From NCBI GenBank assembly GCA_900318665.1, contig ONLQ01000007.1, positions 1-60,258 on the forward strand: a DNA stretch of 60,258 nt. The letters are read 5' to 3'. The DNA is from an uncultured Bacteroidales bacterium. GTDB lineage: Bacteria; Bacteroidota; Bacteroidia; Bacteroidales; P3. The position numbers and the translations under genes are program-made. Shown in pieces: positions 26,207-34,940 of this stretch (within the stretch, counting starts at the first letter, position 1; the number at the start of each line of letters is the position of its first letter). The notes beneath the pieces were generated by a model that saw only the letters and a program-made list of their open reading frames with translations, searched no databases and was not told the DNA's origin.

Positions 26207-26950
26207 TTATTCGTCCTCCTCAAAGTCATCGGGGATTTCCATATCGTGGAAGACGTTGGTAACATCATCGTCCTCCTCAAGCATATTGATGACCTTCAGC
26301 ACCTTGCGCATAGACTCCTCGTCGATGCTGCGGGTGGTGTTGGGAATACGCTGCAATTCGGCACTCTCGCACTCAATCTTCATATCCTCCAAGGCTTTGA
26401 CCATGCTGCCAAAGTCCTCGTAGGCAGTGTAGAGGGTCAGATATTCGTCGTCGGCCTCCATCTCTTCCAGACCCGCATCAATAAGGTTCATCTCCAGTTC
26501 CTCGATGTCCATATCGGGTTTGCGAGGAATGACGAACACGCCCTTGCGGGTGAAGAGGAAGTTGAGCGAGCCGTTGGTCTCAAGCGTACCGCCAAACTTG
26601 TTCATGATAGCGCGAACGTTGGCGACAGTGCGCATATTGTTGTCGGACAGACACTCGATGAAGAGGGCTATGCCGTGGTTGGCGTGGCACTCGAAAGTGA
26701 TTTCCTGAAGCACAGCAGCATCCTTGTCGGAAGCCTTGTTGATGGCACGCATCAGGGTATCCTTAGGCATGTTGCAGCCACGAGCATTCTGCACGAGCAG
26801 ACGCAGACGGGGGTTGCTGTCGGGGTCGGGACCGCTCTCGCGAACGGCAACAGCCACCTCTTTCAAAATCTTGGAATACTGTTTGGAGCGTTTTGCATCG
26901 GCTGCCCCTTTGGCTCTCTTAATCTTAGACCATTTATTGTGTCCTGACAT
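26207..26950 (-). CDS. YebC/PmpR family protein
   Basis: 247-residue cytoplasmic protein of the conserved YebC family, which includes DNA-binding regulators and factors that help translation of difficult peptides. The N-terminus SGHNKWSKIKRAKGAADAKRSKQYSKILKE is the family signature. Further motifs are NPRLRLLVQNARGCNMPKDTLMRAI and IECLSDNNMRTVANVRAI. The C-terminus is very acidic (EEDDDVTNVFHDMEIPDDFEEDE). It is 28 bases downstream of trmB on the same strand. Confidence 0.95.
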   Translation of the reverse strand: MSGHNKWSKIKRAKGAADAKRSKQYSKILKEVAVAVRESGPDPDSNPRLRLLVQNARGCNMPKDTLMRAINKASDKDAAVLQEITFECHANHGIALFIECLSDNNMRTVANVRAIMNKFGGTLETNGSLNFLFTRKGVFVIPRKPDMDIEELEMNLIDAGLEEMEADDEYLTLYTAYEDFGSMVKALEDMKIECESAELQRIPNTTRSIDEESMRKVLKVINMLEEDDDVTNVFHDMEIPDDFEEDE

Positions 26951-26978
26951 AATAGATTAATTATTAAAAATGATATAT

Positions 26979-27641
26979 TTAGTTAATTGAGAAGCGAATA
27001 TATGTTATAGTCTTGCCTTCGGCAAGCCATATTTTCTCGTAGAAAGTCTGCGTGAGTTTAGCCTCGTCGTCGCAGTCGGAAGCATAGAGGTCGTTGGTGG
27101 AGTAATGCACCGGCAGCGACTCTGGCAACAACACCTCGTTGAGCGTGTAATCATACAGTTCCTGCGAATCGGTCTTGAGGTGCATGATACCGCCAGGCTT
27201 TAGGAACGTGCGGTAGTGGTTGAGAAAACGCGGACTTGTAAGCCTTTTGAGGGGCTTCTTTGGCTGCGGGTCGGGGAAAGTAATCCAAATCTCGCTAACC
27301 TCGCCCTCGGCAAAAAACTGCTCTATCAGTTCTATGCGAGTGCGGATGAATGCCACATTACCCATTTTGTCCTCCACGGCGGTCTTGGCACCACGCCACA
27401 AACGTGCGCCCTTGATATCGACACCTATATAATTGCGGTCGGGATGTATGCGGGCCAGGGCAATGGTGTAGTCGCCTTTGCCACAACCGAGTTCCAACAC
27501 AATGGGGTTGTCGTTACCAAAATGCTCACGCCATTTGCCACGCAATTGGAACCCCTCTTTTTGCAACATTTCAAACGACACCTGAAAAAGGTTATCGAAT
27601 GTCATGTTTTCGGCAAAGCGTTGCAGTTTGTGATGTCCCAT
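26979..27641 (-). CDS. trmB: tRNA (guanosine(46)-N7)-methyltransferase
   Basis: Forms m7G46 in the tRNA variable loop. The SAM motif VLELGCGKGDYTIALA, the DRNYIGVDIKGARLW segment and the catalytic/tRNA-binding motif WITFPDPQPKKPLKRLTSPRF are intact. 220 residues, normal length. Part of the minus-strand run of RNA-modification and envelope genes between 25 and 30 kb. Confidence 0.96.
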   Translation of the reverse strand: MGHHKLQRFAENMTFDNLFQVSFEMLQKEGFQLRGKWREHFGNDNPIVLELGCGKGDYTIALARIHPDRNYIGVDIKGARLWRGAKTAVEDKMGNVAFIRTRIELIEQFFAEGEVSEIWITFPDPQPKKPLKRLTSPRFLNHYRTFLKPGGIMHLKTDSQELYDYTLNEVLLPESLPVHYSTNDLYASDCDDEAKLTQTFYEKIWLAEGKTITYIRFSIN

Positions 27642-27700
27642 GAGCGTGTTGAAGTATTAGTGGGTGATAGTGATGGTTAGCATGAAACGCGACGGAGCGC

Positions 27701-29674
27701 TTATAGTTTGCGGATTACGATATCGCCGTCGTACCAACTCTTAATGTGTCTGAATAGTGCCTCAGCAGCGGTCTGCGTAGGAGCACTACCCATACTGACA
27801 TAATAGAGACCTTGCTTGTCGATGATATAAGCATCGCAACCCTGGCGTTTCAAAATCCATGCCATGCGGTTGGCGGTGGTCTTGTTGGTATAGAATCCAG
27901 CCACGATGTCAAAACCTTGCTTGGAGGCCTTCACAAACTGGGCGTGAGGTTCTTCGGCAGTCTTAGGCGGGAAAATCTGCGCAGGAGCGGCAGGTTTCAC
28001 TGCGTCGGGCTGCAAACCAAGTTCCTCAACCATCTCGCGCAGAATTTGGTCAAGCACCGAATACTGCATCAGTTCGCTCTGGATATCGACACAGGTGTGA
28101 CGCTCGCGAGTTGCCTTGAGTTGTGCCTTGAAATAATCGTGCACATAATCGTTCTTCTGCTGGAAGAAACGGTCGGGATAGAAAGTGTCGGGGTCGTAGA
28201 GTTCGCCAAAACGCTTGGTGGCATAAGCACCAATGCGTATCATCATGGCAGCCTTGGCGCTGGTGTAGCGACGCGAGGCAAGGAAACGACCGACATACTC
28301 GCTCATATTGTTGCACACGATACGGGTGCCGTGGGCAATGTCTTGGTCGTCAAACTCAATCAGATTGTCGCTGAGAGAATAAAGCAGAGCATAGTCCTCG
28401 ACCTTAAAGGGCTTTGCTGTAGCGGTGGGCTCGGCAGGTTCGGGAGCCACGGCGGGCTCGGCCACTTCTTGTTCTGGCTCCTCTGCCACAACAGGCTCGT
28501 CGGACACCATATCAGCATTATCTGCAACCTCATCCGTCTCTTCAGGATTGACATCAGCAGGAGTTTCCTGCTCGTCGGCAACAGGTTCCGCCTCTGTACT
28601 GACGATACCAAGGTCGTTCTCGTCTATCTCGTCATCGATGGATTTGGCTATCTCGCTGCCACCGCCACGAATACTGGCAATGTCAGATTTCAATGCAGCC
28701 ATGGCAGTGTCCATAGTGCCGCCATGGGCAGGACGATAGCCAAAATAGAAATAGCAGCCCAAGCCTAACAGGAGAAGCAGCACGGCAAGCAAAATCCACA
28801 ACCAAGTGCGGCTCTTGCGTTTTTTCGCTGCAACGGGCGTTTCGATGACATCAATACCGCCCGAATCGGGTATGCTGTCGAGCACGTTAAGCACTTCGCC
28901 GTCGTCCACCTGTCTAACCTCGACGTTGTCGGCGTTGTCAGCTGCCATGTCTGTCTGAGGGGCAAACGGTTCTTCCTCGTTGATAGCAGCAACTGGCTCC
29001 GGATTTTCGGTAGCGGTTGCGGGCTCGTTCTCCACAACGATGTTCACCTCTTCCTGAACGGGAGCGTGCTCTGCGGGAGCAAGAGCCTCTACCTCTTGAC
29101 GCACAGGTTCCTGGGTGTCGGCCTGGGCCGGCATCTCGGGAGCAGCCTGTGCGGGCTCGCGCTTGATGGTGATGGTGCGAGGCTGCTTGAGGGGCTCTTC
29201 GTCTGCCGACTCAACCATCTGCATATTCTGCTCGAAGTTTGCAAATGGGTCGTCGGATTCTGCCGAGTCGTACATGGTAACATTCTCTATCGCACCCTGG
29301 CGGTTGCCGCTGAGGTCGAGAGCAGGGTCGGCAGAGAAAGCATAGCCGTCAGCACAACGCACAATGGTACCCATGCCAGGGAACACATGCGAGCCAGACT
29401 GAGCCAACTTCTCTTGCAGTGCATCGACATAACTCTGCCACATTTTTTCGGCAATGTCGCGATTCACGCACTCGCGCTTCGCCATATCGTCTATCAGCGA
29501 ATCGTCGCCTGTGGTTTCGTTGCTAAACACCACGCTGCGGCGTTTGGGATAGAACACGCCTTTTTCGGAATCGTGATGAGCCTCTACAGTCTGCGGAGAA
29601 AAAGTGCCAATTCCTTTTATTTCTACACTCTTTCCACTCTGAAGAATCTCAACAATAAAATTAGATATGTTCAT
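27701..29674 (-). CDS. HU/CCDC81-SPOR protein, single-pass membrane
   Basis: 657 residues with the Bacteroidetes HU-CCDC81/SPOR layout. Two HU-like domains lie at about 1-110 (IEILQ..KGIGTFSP). A Glu/Pro/Ala-rich linker spans 135-280, followed by one membrane helix at 291-312 (WLWILLAVLLLLLGLGCYFYF). A second acidic linker and a helical region follow, then a C-terminal SPOR domain for denuded peptidoglycan (FDIVAGFYTNKTTANRMAWI ... YYVSMGSAP). The HU domains would face the cytoplasm and SPOR the periplasm, consistent with a link between nucleoid and septum; that role is inference. Confidence 0.88.
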   Translation of the reverse strand: MNISNFIVEILQSGKSVEIKGIGTFSPQTVEAHHDSEKGVFYPKRRSVVFSNETTGDDSLIDDMAKRECVNRDIAEKMWQSYVDALQEKLAQSGSHVFPGMGTIVRCADGYAFSADPALDLSGNRQGAIENVTMYDSAESDDPFANFEQNMQMVESADEEPLKQPRTITIKREPAQAAPEMPAQADTQEPVRQEVEALAPAEHAPVQEEVNIVVENEPATATENPEPVAAINEEEPFAPQTDMAADNADNVEVRQVDDGEVLNVLDSIPDSGGIDVIETPVAAKKRKSRTWLWILLAVLLLLLGLGCYFYFGYRPAHGGTMDTAMAALKSDIASIRGGGSEIAKSIDDEIDENDLGIVSTEAEPVADEQETPADVNPEETDEVADNADMVSDEPVVAEEPEQEVAEPAVAPEPAEPTATAKPFKVEDYALLYSLSDNLIEFDDQDIAHGTRIVCNNMSEYVGRFLASRRYTSAKAAMMIRIGAYATKRFGELYDPDTFYPDRFFQQKNDYVHDYFKAQLKATRERHTCVDIQSELMQYSVLDQILREMVEELGLQPDAVKPAAPAQIFPPKTAEEPHAQFVKASKQGFDIVAGFYTNKTTANRMAWILKRQGCDAYIIDKQGLYYVSMGSAPTQTAAEALFRHIKSWYDGDIVIRKL

Positions 29675-29704
29675 TATATATATATTATGTATTTCTATTC
29701 AACA

Positions 29705-30469
29705 TTATTTTTCGCCATGCGCTATCATATAGCGTTCGGCGGCGGCAAGGTCGTCGGGGGTGTCGATACCTATATTGGCCACCGAAGTAGTCCTTACGGC
29801 AATACGATAGCCGTTCTCAAGCCACCTCAACTGCTCCAACGATTCGGCACATTCCAACGCCGATGGCTGCAACTGGGTGAGATGCAACAGCGTATCACAA
29901 CGGAAGGCATAGATGCCTACGTGCTTGTAGTATTCGCATTTCGAAAGCCATTCGCGCTCCTCGCATCCGCGCACAAGCGGAATGGGCTGGCGGCTGAAAT
30001 AGAGCGCACTGCCATTCTTGTCGCACACAACCTTCACATTGTTTTTCGACAGCAGTTCCTCGTCCGACAAAATGCGGGTGCGCAAAGTAGCGATGCAGAC
30101 CTCCTTGTTGTCGAAACATGACGCCAACTGCATCAGTTGCTCGGCTTTCACGAAAGGCTCGTCGCCCTGCACATTGATAACCACATCAAAACTCTCGCCC
30201 TGTTCTGCCAAACGGCGCACAACCTCGCCACAGCGGTCTGTGCCGCTACGATGCTTGTCGGAAGTCATCATGGCGTTGCCGCCAAAAGCACGGACAGCAT
30301 CTATAATACGCTCGTCGTCGGTTGCCACCACGGCCTTTGTCAGACCTTCAATGGCAGCCACACGTTCCCACACGCGCTGTATGACAGGCTTGCCACCCAG
30401 CAAAGCCAGCGGCTTGCCAGGAAAACGCGTCGAAGCGTAGCGAGCAGGAATTACAGCGAGCAGTCTCAT
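29705..30469 (-). CDS. kdsB: 3-deoxy-manno-octulosonate cytidylyltransferase
   Basis: Activates Kdo as CMP-Kdo for lipopolysaccharide inner core synthesis. The N-terminal nucleotide-binding signature AVIPARYASTRFPGKPLALLGGKPVIQRVWE is typical; VVATDDERI, GTDRCGEV, NVQGDEPF and the late HVGIYAFR complete the family pattern. 254 residues, normal length. It overlaps functionally with nothing nearby, but is only 5 bases from the deoxynucleoside kinase gene, so both probably lie on one transcript starting near 31183. Confidence 0.97.
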   Translation of the reverse strand: MRLLAVIPARYASTRFPGKPLALLGGKPVIQRVWERVAAIEGLTKAVVATDDERIIDAVRAFGGNAMMTSDKHRSGTDRCGEVVRRLAEQGESFDVVINVQGDEPFVKAEQLMQLASCFDNKEVCIATLRTRILSDEELLSKNNVKVVCDKNGSALYFSRQPIPLVRGCEEREWLSKCEYYKHVGIYAFRCDTLLHLTQLQPSALECAESLEQLRWLENGYRIAVRTTSVANIGIDTPDDLAAAERYMIAHGEK

Positions 30470-30474
30470 GATTG

Positions 30475-31104
30475 TTAAACCTCTTGTTCAGTAAAAAGAC
30501 CGTTAAATTCGGCATCAATCTTATTGATAACCACGCCAAGGTCCTCGGCGCTATCGGCAAAATTCAACTCATTGATATCCACCGTCAGCAACTTGCCCTT
30601 GTCGTAGCCCTCAATCCACGATTCGTAACGGTTGTTAAGGCTGGTCAGATAGTCGAGGCGGATGGCGTTCTCATAGTCACGGCCACGATGCTGGATTTGG
30701 CGAATAAGCGACGGTACATCGCCACGCAGATAAATCAGCAAGTCGGGCGGCTGGATAAATGACGAAATAAGTTCGAAGGTAGCAAGATAGTTCTCGTAGT
30801 CGCGGGTGTTCATCAAACCCATAGCGTGGAGGTTGGGAGCAAAGATATAGGCGTCCTCGTAGAGAGTACGGTCCTGCACGATGTTGTCGTACTCCTTGCG
30901 GATATCGAGCAACTGACGCACACGAGTGTGGAGAAAATAAATCTGGATATTGAACGACCAGCGGCGCATATCCTCATAGAAACTATTAATATAAGGATTT
31001 TTGTCCGTAGCCTCAAACATGGGCTTATACCCATAATGCTTGGCCAGTTGCTTAGTGAGAGTAGTCTTTCCCGACCCGATATTTCCTGCTATGGCTATAT
31101 GCAT
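30475..31104 (-). CDS. Deoxynucleoside kinase
   Basis: Phosphorylates deoxynucleosides for salvage. The chosen start, ATG 31104, gives MHIAIAGNIGSGKTTLTKQL, the standard N-terminus with P-loop; ATG 31131 would add nine residues. Further motifs are the DRTLYEDAYIFA substrate loop and DLLIYLRGDVPSLIRQIQHRGRDYE, which holds the LID arginines. 209 residues. A promoter with TTTG-N19-TATATTTGC lies at 31190-31221. Base specificity cannot be told from sequence. Confidence 0.9.
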   Translation of the reverse strand: MHIAIAGNIGSGKTTLTKQLAKHYGYKPMFEATDKNPYINSFYEDMRRWSFNIQIYFLHTRVRQLLDIRKEYDNIVQDRTLYEDAYIFAPNLHAMGLMNTRDYENYLATFELISSFIQPPDLLIYLRGDVPSLIRQIQHRGRDYENAIRLDYLTSLNNRYESWIEGYDKGKLLTVDINELNFADSAEDLGVVINKIDAEFNGLFTEQEV

Positions 31105-31189
31105 AAATACACTATATTTTCGCTGCATCAATCTGACTTACAACAAATAGCACGCAGACCAAGCAACGTTTTTAACACAAAATTAAAAA

Positions 31190-31221
31190 GCAAATATACA
31201 AAAAAAGAGAAATATATCAAA
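31190..31221 (-). promoter_or_regulatory. Bacteroidetes-type promoter of the deoxynucleoside kinase/kdsB transcript
   Basis: On the minus strand: TTTG (31221-31218), 19 bases, then TATATTTGC (31198-31190). It gives a leader of about 75 bases and lies downstream of the terminator of the preceding gene. Confidence 0.75.
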
Positions 31222-31254
31222 CAACCCTATATAAATGCATACTTTAATATAATA

Positions 31255-31305
31255 TGTAAAAAAGGACATCGGCAGACGACTCTTAAACCGTCTGCCGATG
31301 TCTTT
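31255..31305 (-). terminator. Intrinsic terminator of the beta-barrel gene at 31349
   Basis: Read on the minus strand, CATCGGCAGACG and CGTCTGCCGATG pair around a short loop, and the stem is followed by CCTTTTTTAC. The T run makes this a minus-strand terminator. Confidence 0.88.
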
Positions 31306-31348
31306 CACTATACGCTTTGAATACTCTTATAGAATGATTTTCTATCTG

Positions 31349-32086
31349 TTATATTTTCAGCATGAAGCCCATTCGGAAGGGGTAGATGTTGCTTTTGTCG
31401 GTCTTGCGGAAGAGCGGCAGCGTGGACAACTGCATGAAAACGCTGAAGAAGGAGAAGTTGACGTTGAAACGGACGTCCATCTTGTAGGGACGGATATAGC
31501 CGCTGAGGTCGTCGCGCATCGAACGAATATCCGAGCCAAAATTGCTGTATTTCATACCGGTGTAACTGCTTGAGTAGTTGATGCCGGGAATCAGTGCGAG
31601 GCCGAGTCCGAACTCGTGACTGAAATCATAACTTATTCCGATGGGGATGGTGATATAGCGTGCCACAAGGCGCGTCTCCCAGCCTTCGTAGGGAGAGATG
31701 TTGTTGTCATCCATCACTTGCTGGTCCGCCACGCACATCTGGGCTTTGGGCAGAAGATCGCCGTTGGCATCGTAACGGGCAAGATAGACATAGTCGTAGT
31801 CCATCAGAAACACGTCGCTCTCATAGCCTATGCCGAAAAAGGCCTTCAGGTCGCCAGCCTTGACGAAATTGTAGGTGAACTCCAACTGCCAACTGTTGAA
31901 CCACGGGCGCGTGCTGTAGGCGTTGTCGTCCATAGTCTGCATGCCAGAAAGCGGCGAGGTGCCGAGGCCGTCCCATCCCATAAGGAAGCCAAAATCGACA
32001 CGAGAGGATTTCAATCCGCCGAGAGACTGGGCGTTGAGCGAGAAAGAAAGCATTGCTGCTGCCAAGATGACAAGAATCCTTTTCAT
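31349..32086 (-). CDS. Outer-membrane beta-barrel protein
   Basis: 245 residues from ATG 32086, where the signal peptide starts (MKRILVILAAAMLSFSLNA); a longer frame to 32125 adds an unlikely 13 residues. The mature part has alternating strands (VDFGFLMGWDGLG, WQLEFTYNFVKAGDLKAFFGIGYESD, ITIPIGISYDFSHEFGLGLALIPG) and ends in strand PFRMGFMLKI, as porin-family barrels do. No enzyme motif. It is one of two barrel genes in a row on this strand, each followed by its own terminator. Function unknown. Confidence 0.78.
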   Translation of the reverse strand: MKRILVILAAAMLSFSLNAQSLGGLKSSRVDFGFLMGWDGLGTSPLSGMQTMDDNAYSTRPWFNSWQLEFTYNFVKAGDLKAFFGIGYESDVFLMDYDYVYLARYDANGDLLPKAQMCVADQQVMDDNNISPYEGWETRLVARYITIPIGISYDFSHEFGLGLALIPGINYSSSYTGMKYSNFGSDIRSMRDDLSGYIRPYKMDVRFNVNFSFFSVFMQLSTLPLFRKTDKSNIYPFRMGFMLKI

Positions 32087-32111
32087 AAGTCTGTTTGTTT
32101 TGTGGTTGAAC

Positions 32112-32156
32112 AAAAAAGGCCGCACAAACTGCGCTTCATTAGTTTTGTACGGCCTT
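32112..32156 (-). terminator. Intrinsic terminator of the beta-barrel gene at 32242
   Basis: On the minus strand AAGGCCGTACAAAACT pairs with AGTTTGTGCGGCCTT and is followed by TTTTG. It leaves little room for a separate promoter before the next gene at 32086, so some read-through may be the source of its message. Confidence 0.82.
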
Positions 32157-32241
32157 ATTGTCTTTTATTGCATTAATCGCTACAATACTTGACGAGTGCC
32201 ACCCCGTGTCAACGCTGATGGCGTCGCCAAGACGATAACCA

Positions 32242-32967
32242 TTAGAAGTGGAAACCAAGACGGATGGCGAAAGTGCCAAGGGTGCGATAGACGTTCTTCT
32301 TCACCGTGCCATCGTTATCCATTGCCAAAGCATTCTGATTAGCAGCGAGAGCCTCGGACTTTGAGGAATAACGAATCTTGTGGCGGCCATAGCCGAAATA
32401 ACTTATACCGGCGCTAAAGTATTTGCCGATAATGACACCACCGCCAATCTGCCAGCCAAGAGCACTTCCTGCAGTGTAGCGCAAATCGGTGATGTTGCTG
32501 CCTTTCTTGCCTTCGCTACCAACAAACAACATATCGTAACCTACGCCAAACTCGCCATAGGGCTGCAAGGTCTCGCTTAACGGGTAACTATAGCTAATAC
32601 CAAGCATCACAGGGATATTGATATAATTGGGCACACGAGCATCGTATTTCTCATATTTCTCGCGGGAGGCACCGCTTATGCGGTTCCATGAAAATGTTGC
32701 CTCGATGAAAGGCTGTATCAGACCGACATTGATGTCGAACACATAGCCGGCACGATAGGTGCCGCCGATGCCGAACACGGCATCCTTGCCAATCTCATTC
32801 AGACCCATAACCTCACCCTCGACAACATTTGTCATTTTGGCATCCTTGGCAAAGGTTCCAACGGGCATAAGCATATTGAAATAGATGGAAGACTCTAACT
32901 GGGCATAACTCGCACCTGAAAAGGCAAAGAGCATGGCACCGAGAACAATGGCTTTGATTTTTTTCAT
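32242..32967 (-). CDS. Outer-membrane beta-barrel protein
   Basis: 241 residues from ATG 32967 with signal peptide MKKIKAIVLGAMLFAFSGASYA; the frame extends to 33012, but that part overlaps the promoter. Strand patterns (FGIGGTYRAGYVFDINVGLIQPF, NIPVMLGISYSYPLSETLQPYGEFGVGYD, ALGWQIGGGVIIGKYFSAGISYFGYG) and the terminal FAIRLGFHF support a small barrel. Expression comes from the minus-strand half of the symmetric promoter at 33020-33078, shared with the porin-like gene going the other way, so the two may be co-regulated. Confidence 0.8.
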   Translation of the reverse strand: MKKIKAIVLGAMLFAFSGASYAQLESSIYFNMLMPVGTFAKDAKMTNVVEGEVMGLNEIGKDAVFGIGGTYRAGYVFDINVGLIQPFIEATFSWNRISGASREKYEKYDARVPNYINIPVMLGISYSYPLSETLQPYGEFGVGYDMLFVGSEGKKGSNITDLRYTAGSALGWQIGGGVIIGKYFSAGISYFGYGRHKIRYSSKSEALAANQNALAMDNDGTVKKNVYRTLGTFAIRLGFHF

Positions 32968-33019
32968 TTTCTGTATTTTGATGTTATTTATTCTTTTTTT
33001 ATGCTGTCGCAATTATCTT

Positions 33020-33078
33020 GCAAAAGTATTAATATTAATGATTTCTTGCAAAAAATCTTTTTAAAATCGTACTTTTGC
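33020..33078. promoter_or_regulatory. Symmetric divergent promoter for two outer-membrane protein genes
   Basis: GCAAAAGTA at 33020-33028 and TACTTTTGC at 33070-33078 form an exact inverted repeat: they are the -7 boxes of the minus and plus promoters. The palindrome TTGCAA at 33046-33051 lies at the centre and supplies the -33 element in both directions (20 and 21 bases to the -7 boxes). The minus message serves 32967, the plus message 33115. Confidence 0.85.
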
Positions 33079-33114
33079 ATTTTAATTGCTGACAGTAACT
33101 ATTACACAAGTGCG

Positions 33115-34278
33115 ATGAAAAAAAGTTTTTTGCCATATGTGCTGGCCGCCACCGCGCTGCTGTTTTCCACCATACGCACACAAGCACAGGTCCAACTCTC
33201 GCCAGTGCTTTCGGACCTGAACCTTGAGGCCCGCGTTGATTTCGACTACCACAACTATAACGGCTCGCAAAACACCGAAGACAACACTTATGGCTTTGGT
33301 GGCCGCTATTTCAACATACGCCTTGGCGGAAACCTCTCCGAGCATTTTTCTTATTACCTCCGCCAGCGCATTATTGCCACGCCGGGGTCGTCAACCTTGT
33401 TTGACAACACCGACTTCCTCTACATCAACTACAAGATGTCGCCCAACTGGACATTGCGCGCAGGAAAGGACGCCTTGCTGGTGGGCGGCTTTGAGTATGA
33501 CGCCGCGCCTATCGACGTCTATTTCAACACTTATAGTTGGGATATGTTCTACTGTTTCCAACTTGCGGCATCGGCATCATACACCAGCAGCGACGGCAAC
33601 CAGTCGGTAGCATTCCAAGTTGCAAACTCTCCTTATGTCTATTCGCTCTTCTATCAGCCTGCCACCCTTGGCTACGAGAATGAGACAAGCCTGCTATCCT
33701 ACAACCTTTTCTGGGCCGGCACATTCGGACATTTCAAGACGCTCTATTCCGTCAATATGTTTGAACGCGAAAGAGGCTATTTTATGAATTACATAGCGTT
33801 AGGTCACAAACTTATTTACGACCGCTGGGATATCTATCTCGACCTGATGCACCACTCGTTAGGCACCGACGACTGGGGTAAGACCTTCGGCATTGTGAGT
33901 TGTGCCAACTACTGGATTAAGCCGTGGCTGAGCGTCTTTGCCAAAGGCGGATACGAGACCAACCACTCGAAATACGAAATAGCCTACGCCGATTTTGCTT
34001 CCGCCGTTGCGCCCGTTGACGCGCTCGACATACTTGCACAGCCCGAAACCGATAGTTATTTCTTCGGCATCGGCATTGAGATGATGCCGCCATTCTGCAA
34101 AGACGTGCGCATCCACGCCTGCGTGAACCAGTACAAATACACGCATCCCGACGTCAACAACCCTGGCAGCAAGACCAGCGACAGCAGACTGAACGCAAAG
34201 ATAGGCATCACCTGGTTTATGGACATACACCGCATGGTGGTAGAACGTATCAAACTATTCAAAAATACTGGAGAATAG
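33115..34278 (+). CDS. Porin-family outer-membrane protein
   Basis: 387 residues from ATG 33115 (signal peptide MKKSFLPYVLAATALLFST). The frame upstream to 33001 crosses the promoter and is not coding. The mature protein begins with NLEARVDFDYHNYNG and shows porin O/P-like features: YFNIRLGGNLSEHFSYYLRQRI, WTLRAGKDALLVGGFEYD and a run of aromatic girdle strands. The C-terminus is unusual for a barrel, ending in a basic tail (VERIKLFKNTGE). It probably admits small anions or nutrients; that is inferred from family resemblance. Confidence 0.82.
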   Translation: MKKSFLPYVLAATALLFSTIRTQAQVQLSPVLSDLNLEARVDFDYHNYNGSQNTEDNTYGFGGRYFNIRLGGNLSEHFSYYLRQRIIATPGSSTLFDNTDFLYINYKMSPNWTLRAGKDALLVGGFEYDAAPIDVYFNTYSWDMFYCFQLAASASYTSSDGNQSVAFQVANSPYVYSLFYQPATLGYENETSLLSYNLFWAGTFGHFKTLYSVNMFERERGYFMNYIALGHKLIYDRWDIYLDLMHHSLGTDDWGKTFGIVSCANYWIKPWLSVFAKGGYETNHSKYEIAYADFASAVAPVDALDILAQPETDSYFFGIGIEMMPPFCKDVRIHACVNQYKYTHPDVNNPGSKTSDSRLNAKIGITWFMDIHRMVVERIKLFKNTGE

Positions 34279-34329
34279 GCGTTCCGACCTACCGTCCTAT
34301 CAAAAGAACAATCTAACAAAAAACGATAT

Positions 34330-34836
34330 ATGACTCCATTAGTTAGCATCATTATGGGCAGCACCTCCGACCTACCGGTCATGGAGAAAGCCTGCCAATT
34401 TTTGGAAGAGATGGAAATACCTTTCGAGGTTAATGCCCTTTCGGCCCACCGCACCCCCGCCGAGGTCAGCGACTTTGCCCGCAACGCCCATCTGCGCGGC
34501 GTGAAGGTCATCATTGCTGGCGCAGGCATGGCTGCAGCACTGCCTGGCGTAATAGCCGCCGAAACGCCACTGCCCGTGATTGGCGTCCCCATCAAAGGCA
34601 ACGTGCTCGAAGGTCTCGATGCCACATTCGCCATCATGCAGATGCCTCCGGGAATCCCCGTGGCGACAGTTGCCATCAATGGTGCGCAAAACGCCGCCGT
34701 GCTGGCACTGCAGATTATGGCTACCGGCGACAAAGCACTGCAACAAAAAGTCATAGCCTACAAGCAAGGGCTGAAAGGCAAGATTGTGAAGGCCAACGAG
34801 GAACTCTCAAAATTGGAATACAAATACAAGGTCTGA
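34330..34836 (+). CDS. purE: 5-(carboxyamino)imidazole ribonucleotide mutase
   Basis: Class I PurE, converting N5-CAIR to CAIR in purine synthesis. Signature residues are present: SIIMGSTSDLPVMEKA, NALSAHRTPAEV with the catalytic His, AGAGMAAALPGVIAAET and PVIGVPIKG. 168 residues, normal. It is followed by a 13-base-pair hairpin at 34860-34898. Confidence 0.97.
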   Translation: MTPLVSIIMGSTSDLPVMEKACQFLEEMEIPFEVNALSAHRTPAEVSDFARNAHLRGVKVIIAGAGMAAALPGVIAAETPLPVIGVPIKGNVLEGLDATFAIMQMPPGIPVATVAINGAQNAAVLALQIMATGDKALQQKVIAYKQGLKGKIVKANEELSKLEYKYKV

Positions 34837-34859
34837 CGTTCTCGTGCAGAGTTTGTCCG

Positions 34860-34898
34860 TTGAATTGTGTGCTTGTCTTTCGCCGGCACACAATTCAA
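34860..34898 (+). terminator. Hairpin after purE
   Basis: TTGAATTGTGTGC pairs perfectly with GCACACAATTCAA across a 13-base loop. It is not followed by a T run, so termination strength is uncertain. Confidence 0.65.
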
Positions 34899-34940
34899 GC
34901 ATATATTTAATAACGCATCGTTAAATCATAATAAAACAAA

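Noticed and set aside
27701-29674. HU-domain protein as a mobile-element integration factor
   Set aside because: The membrane helix and SPOR domain identify the usual Bacteroidetes HU-CCDC81/SPOR protein.
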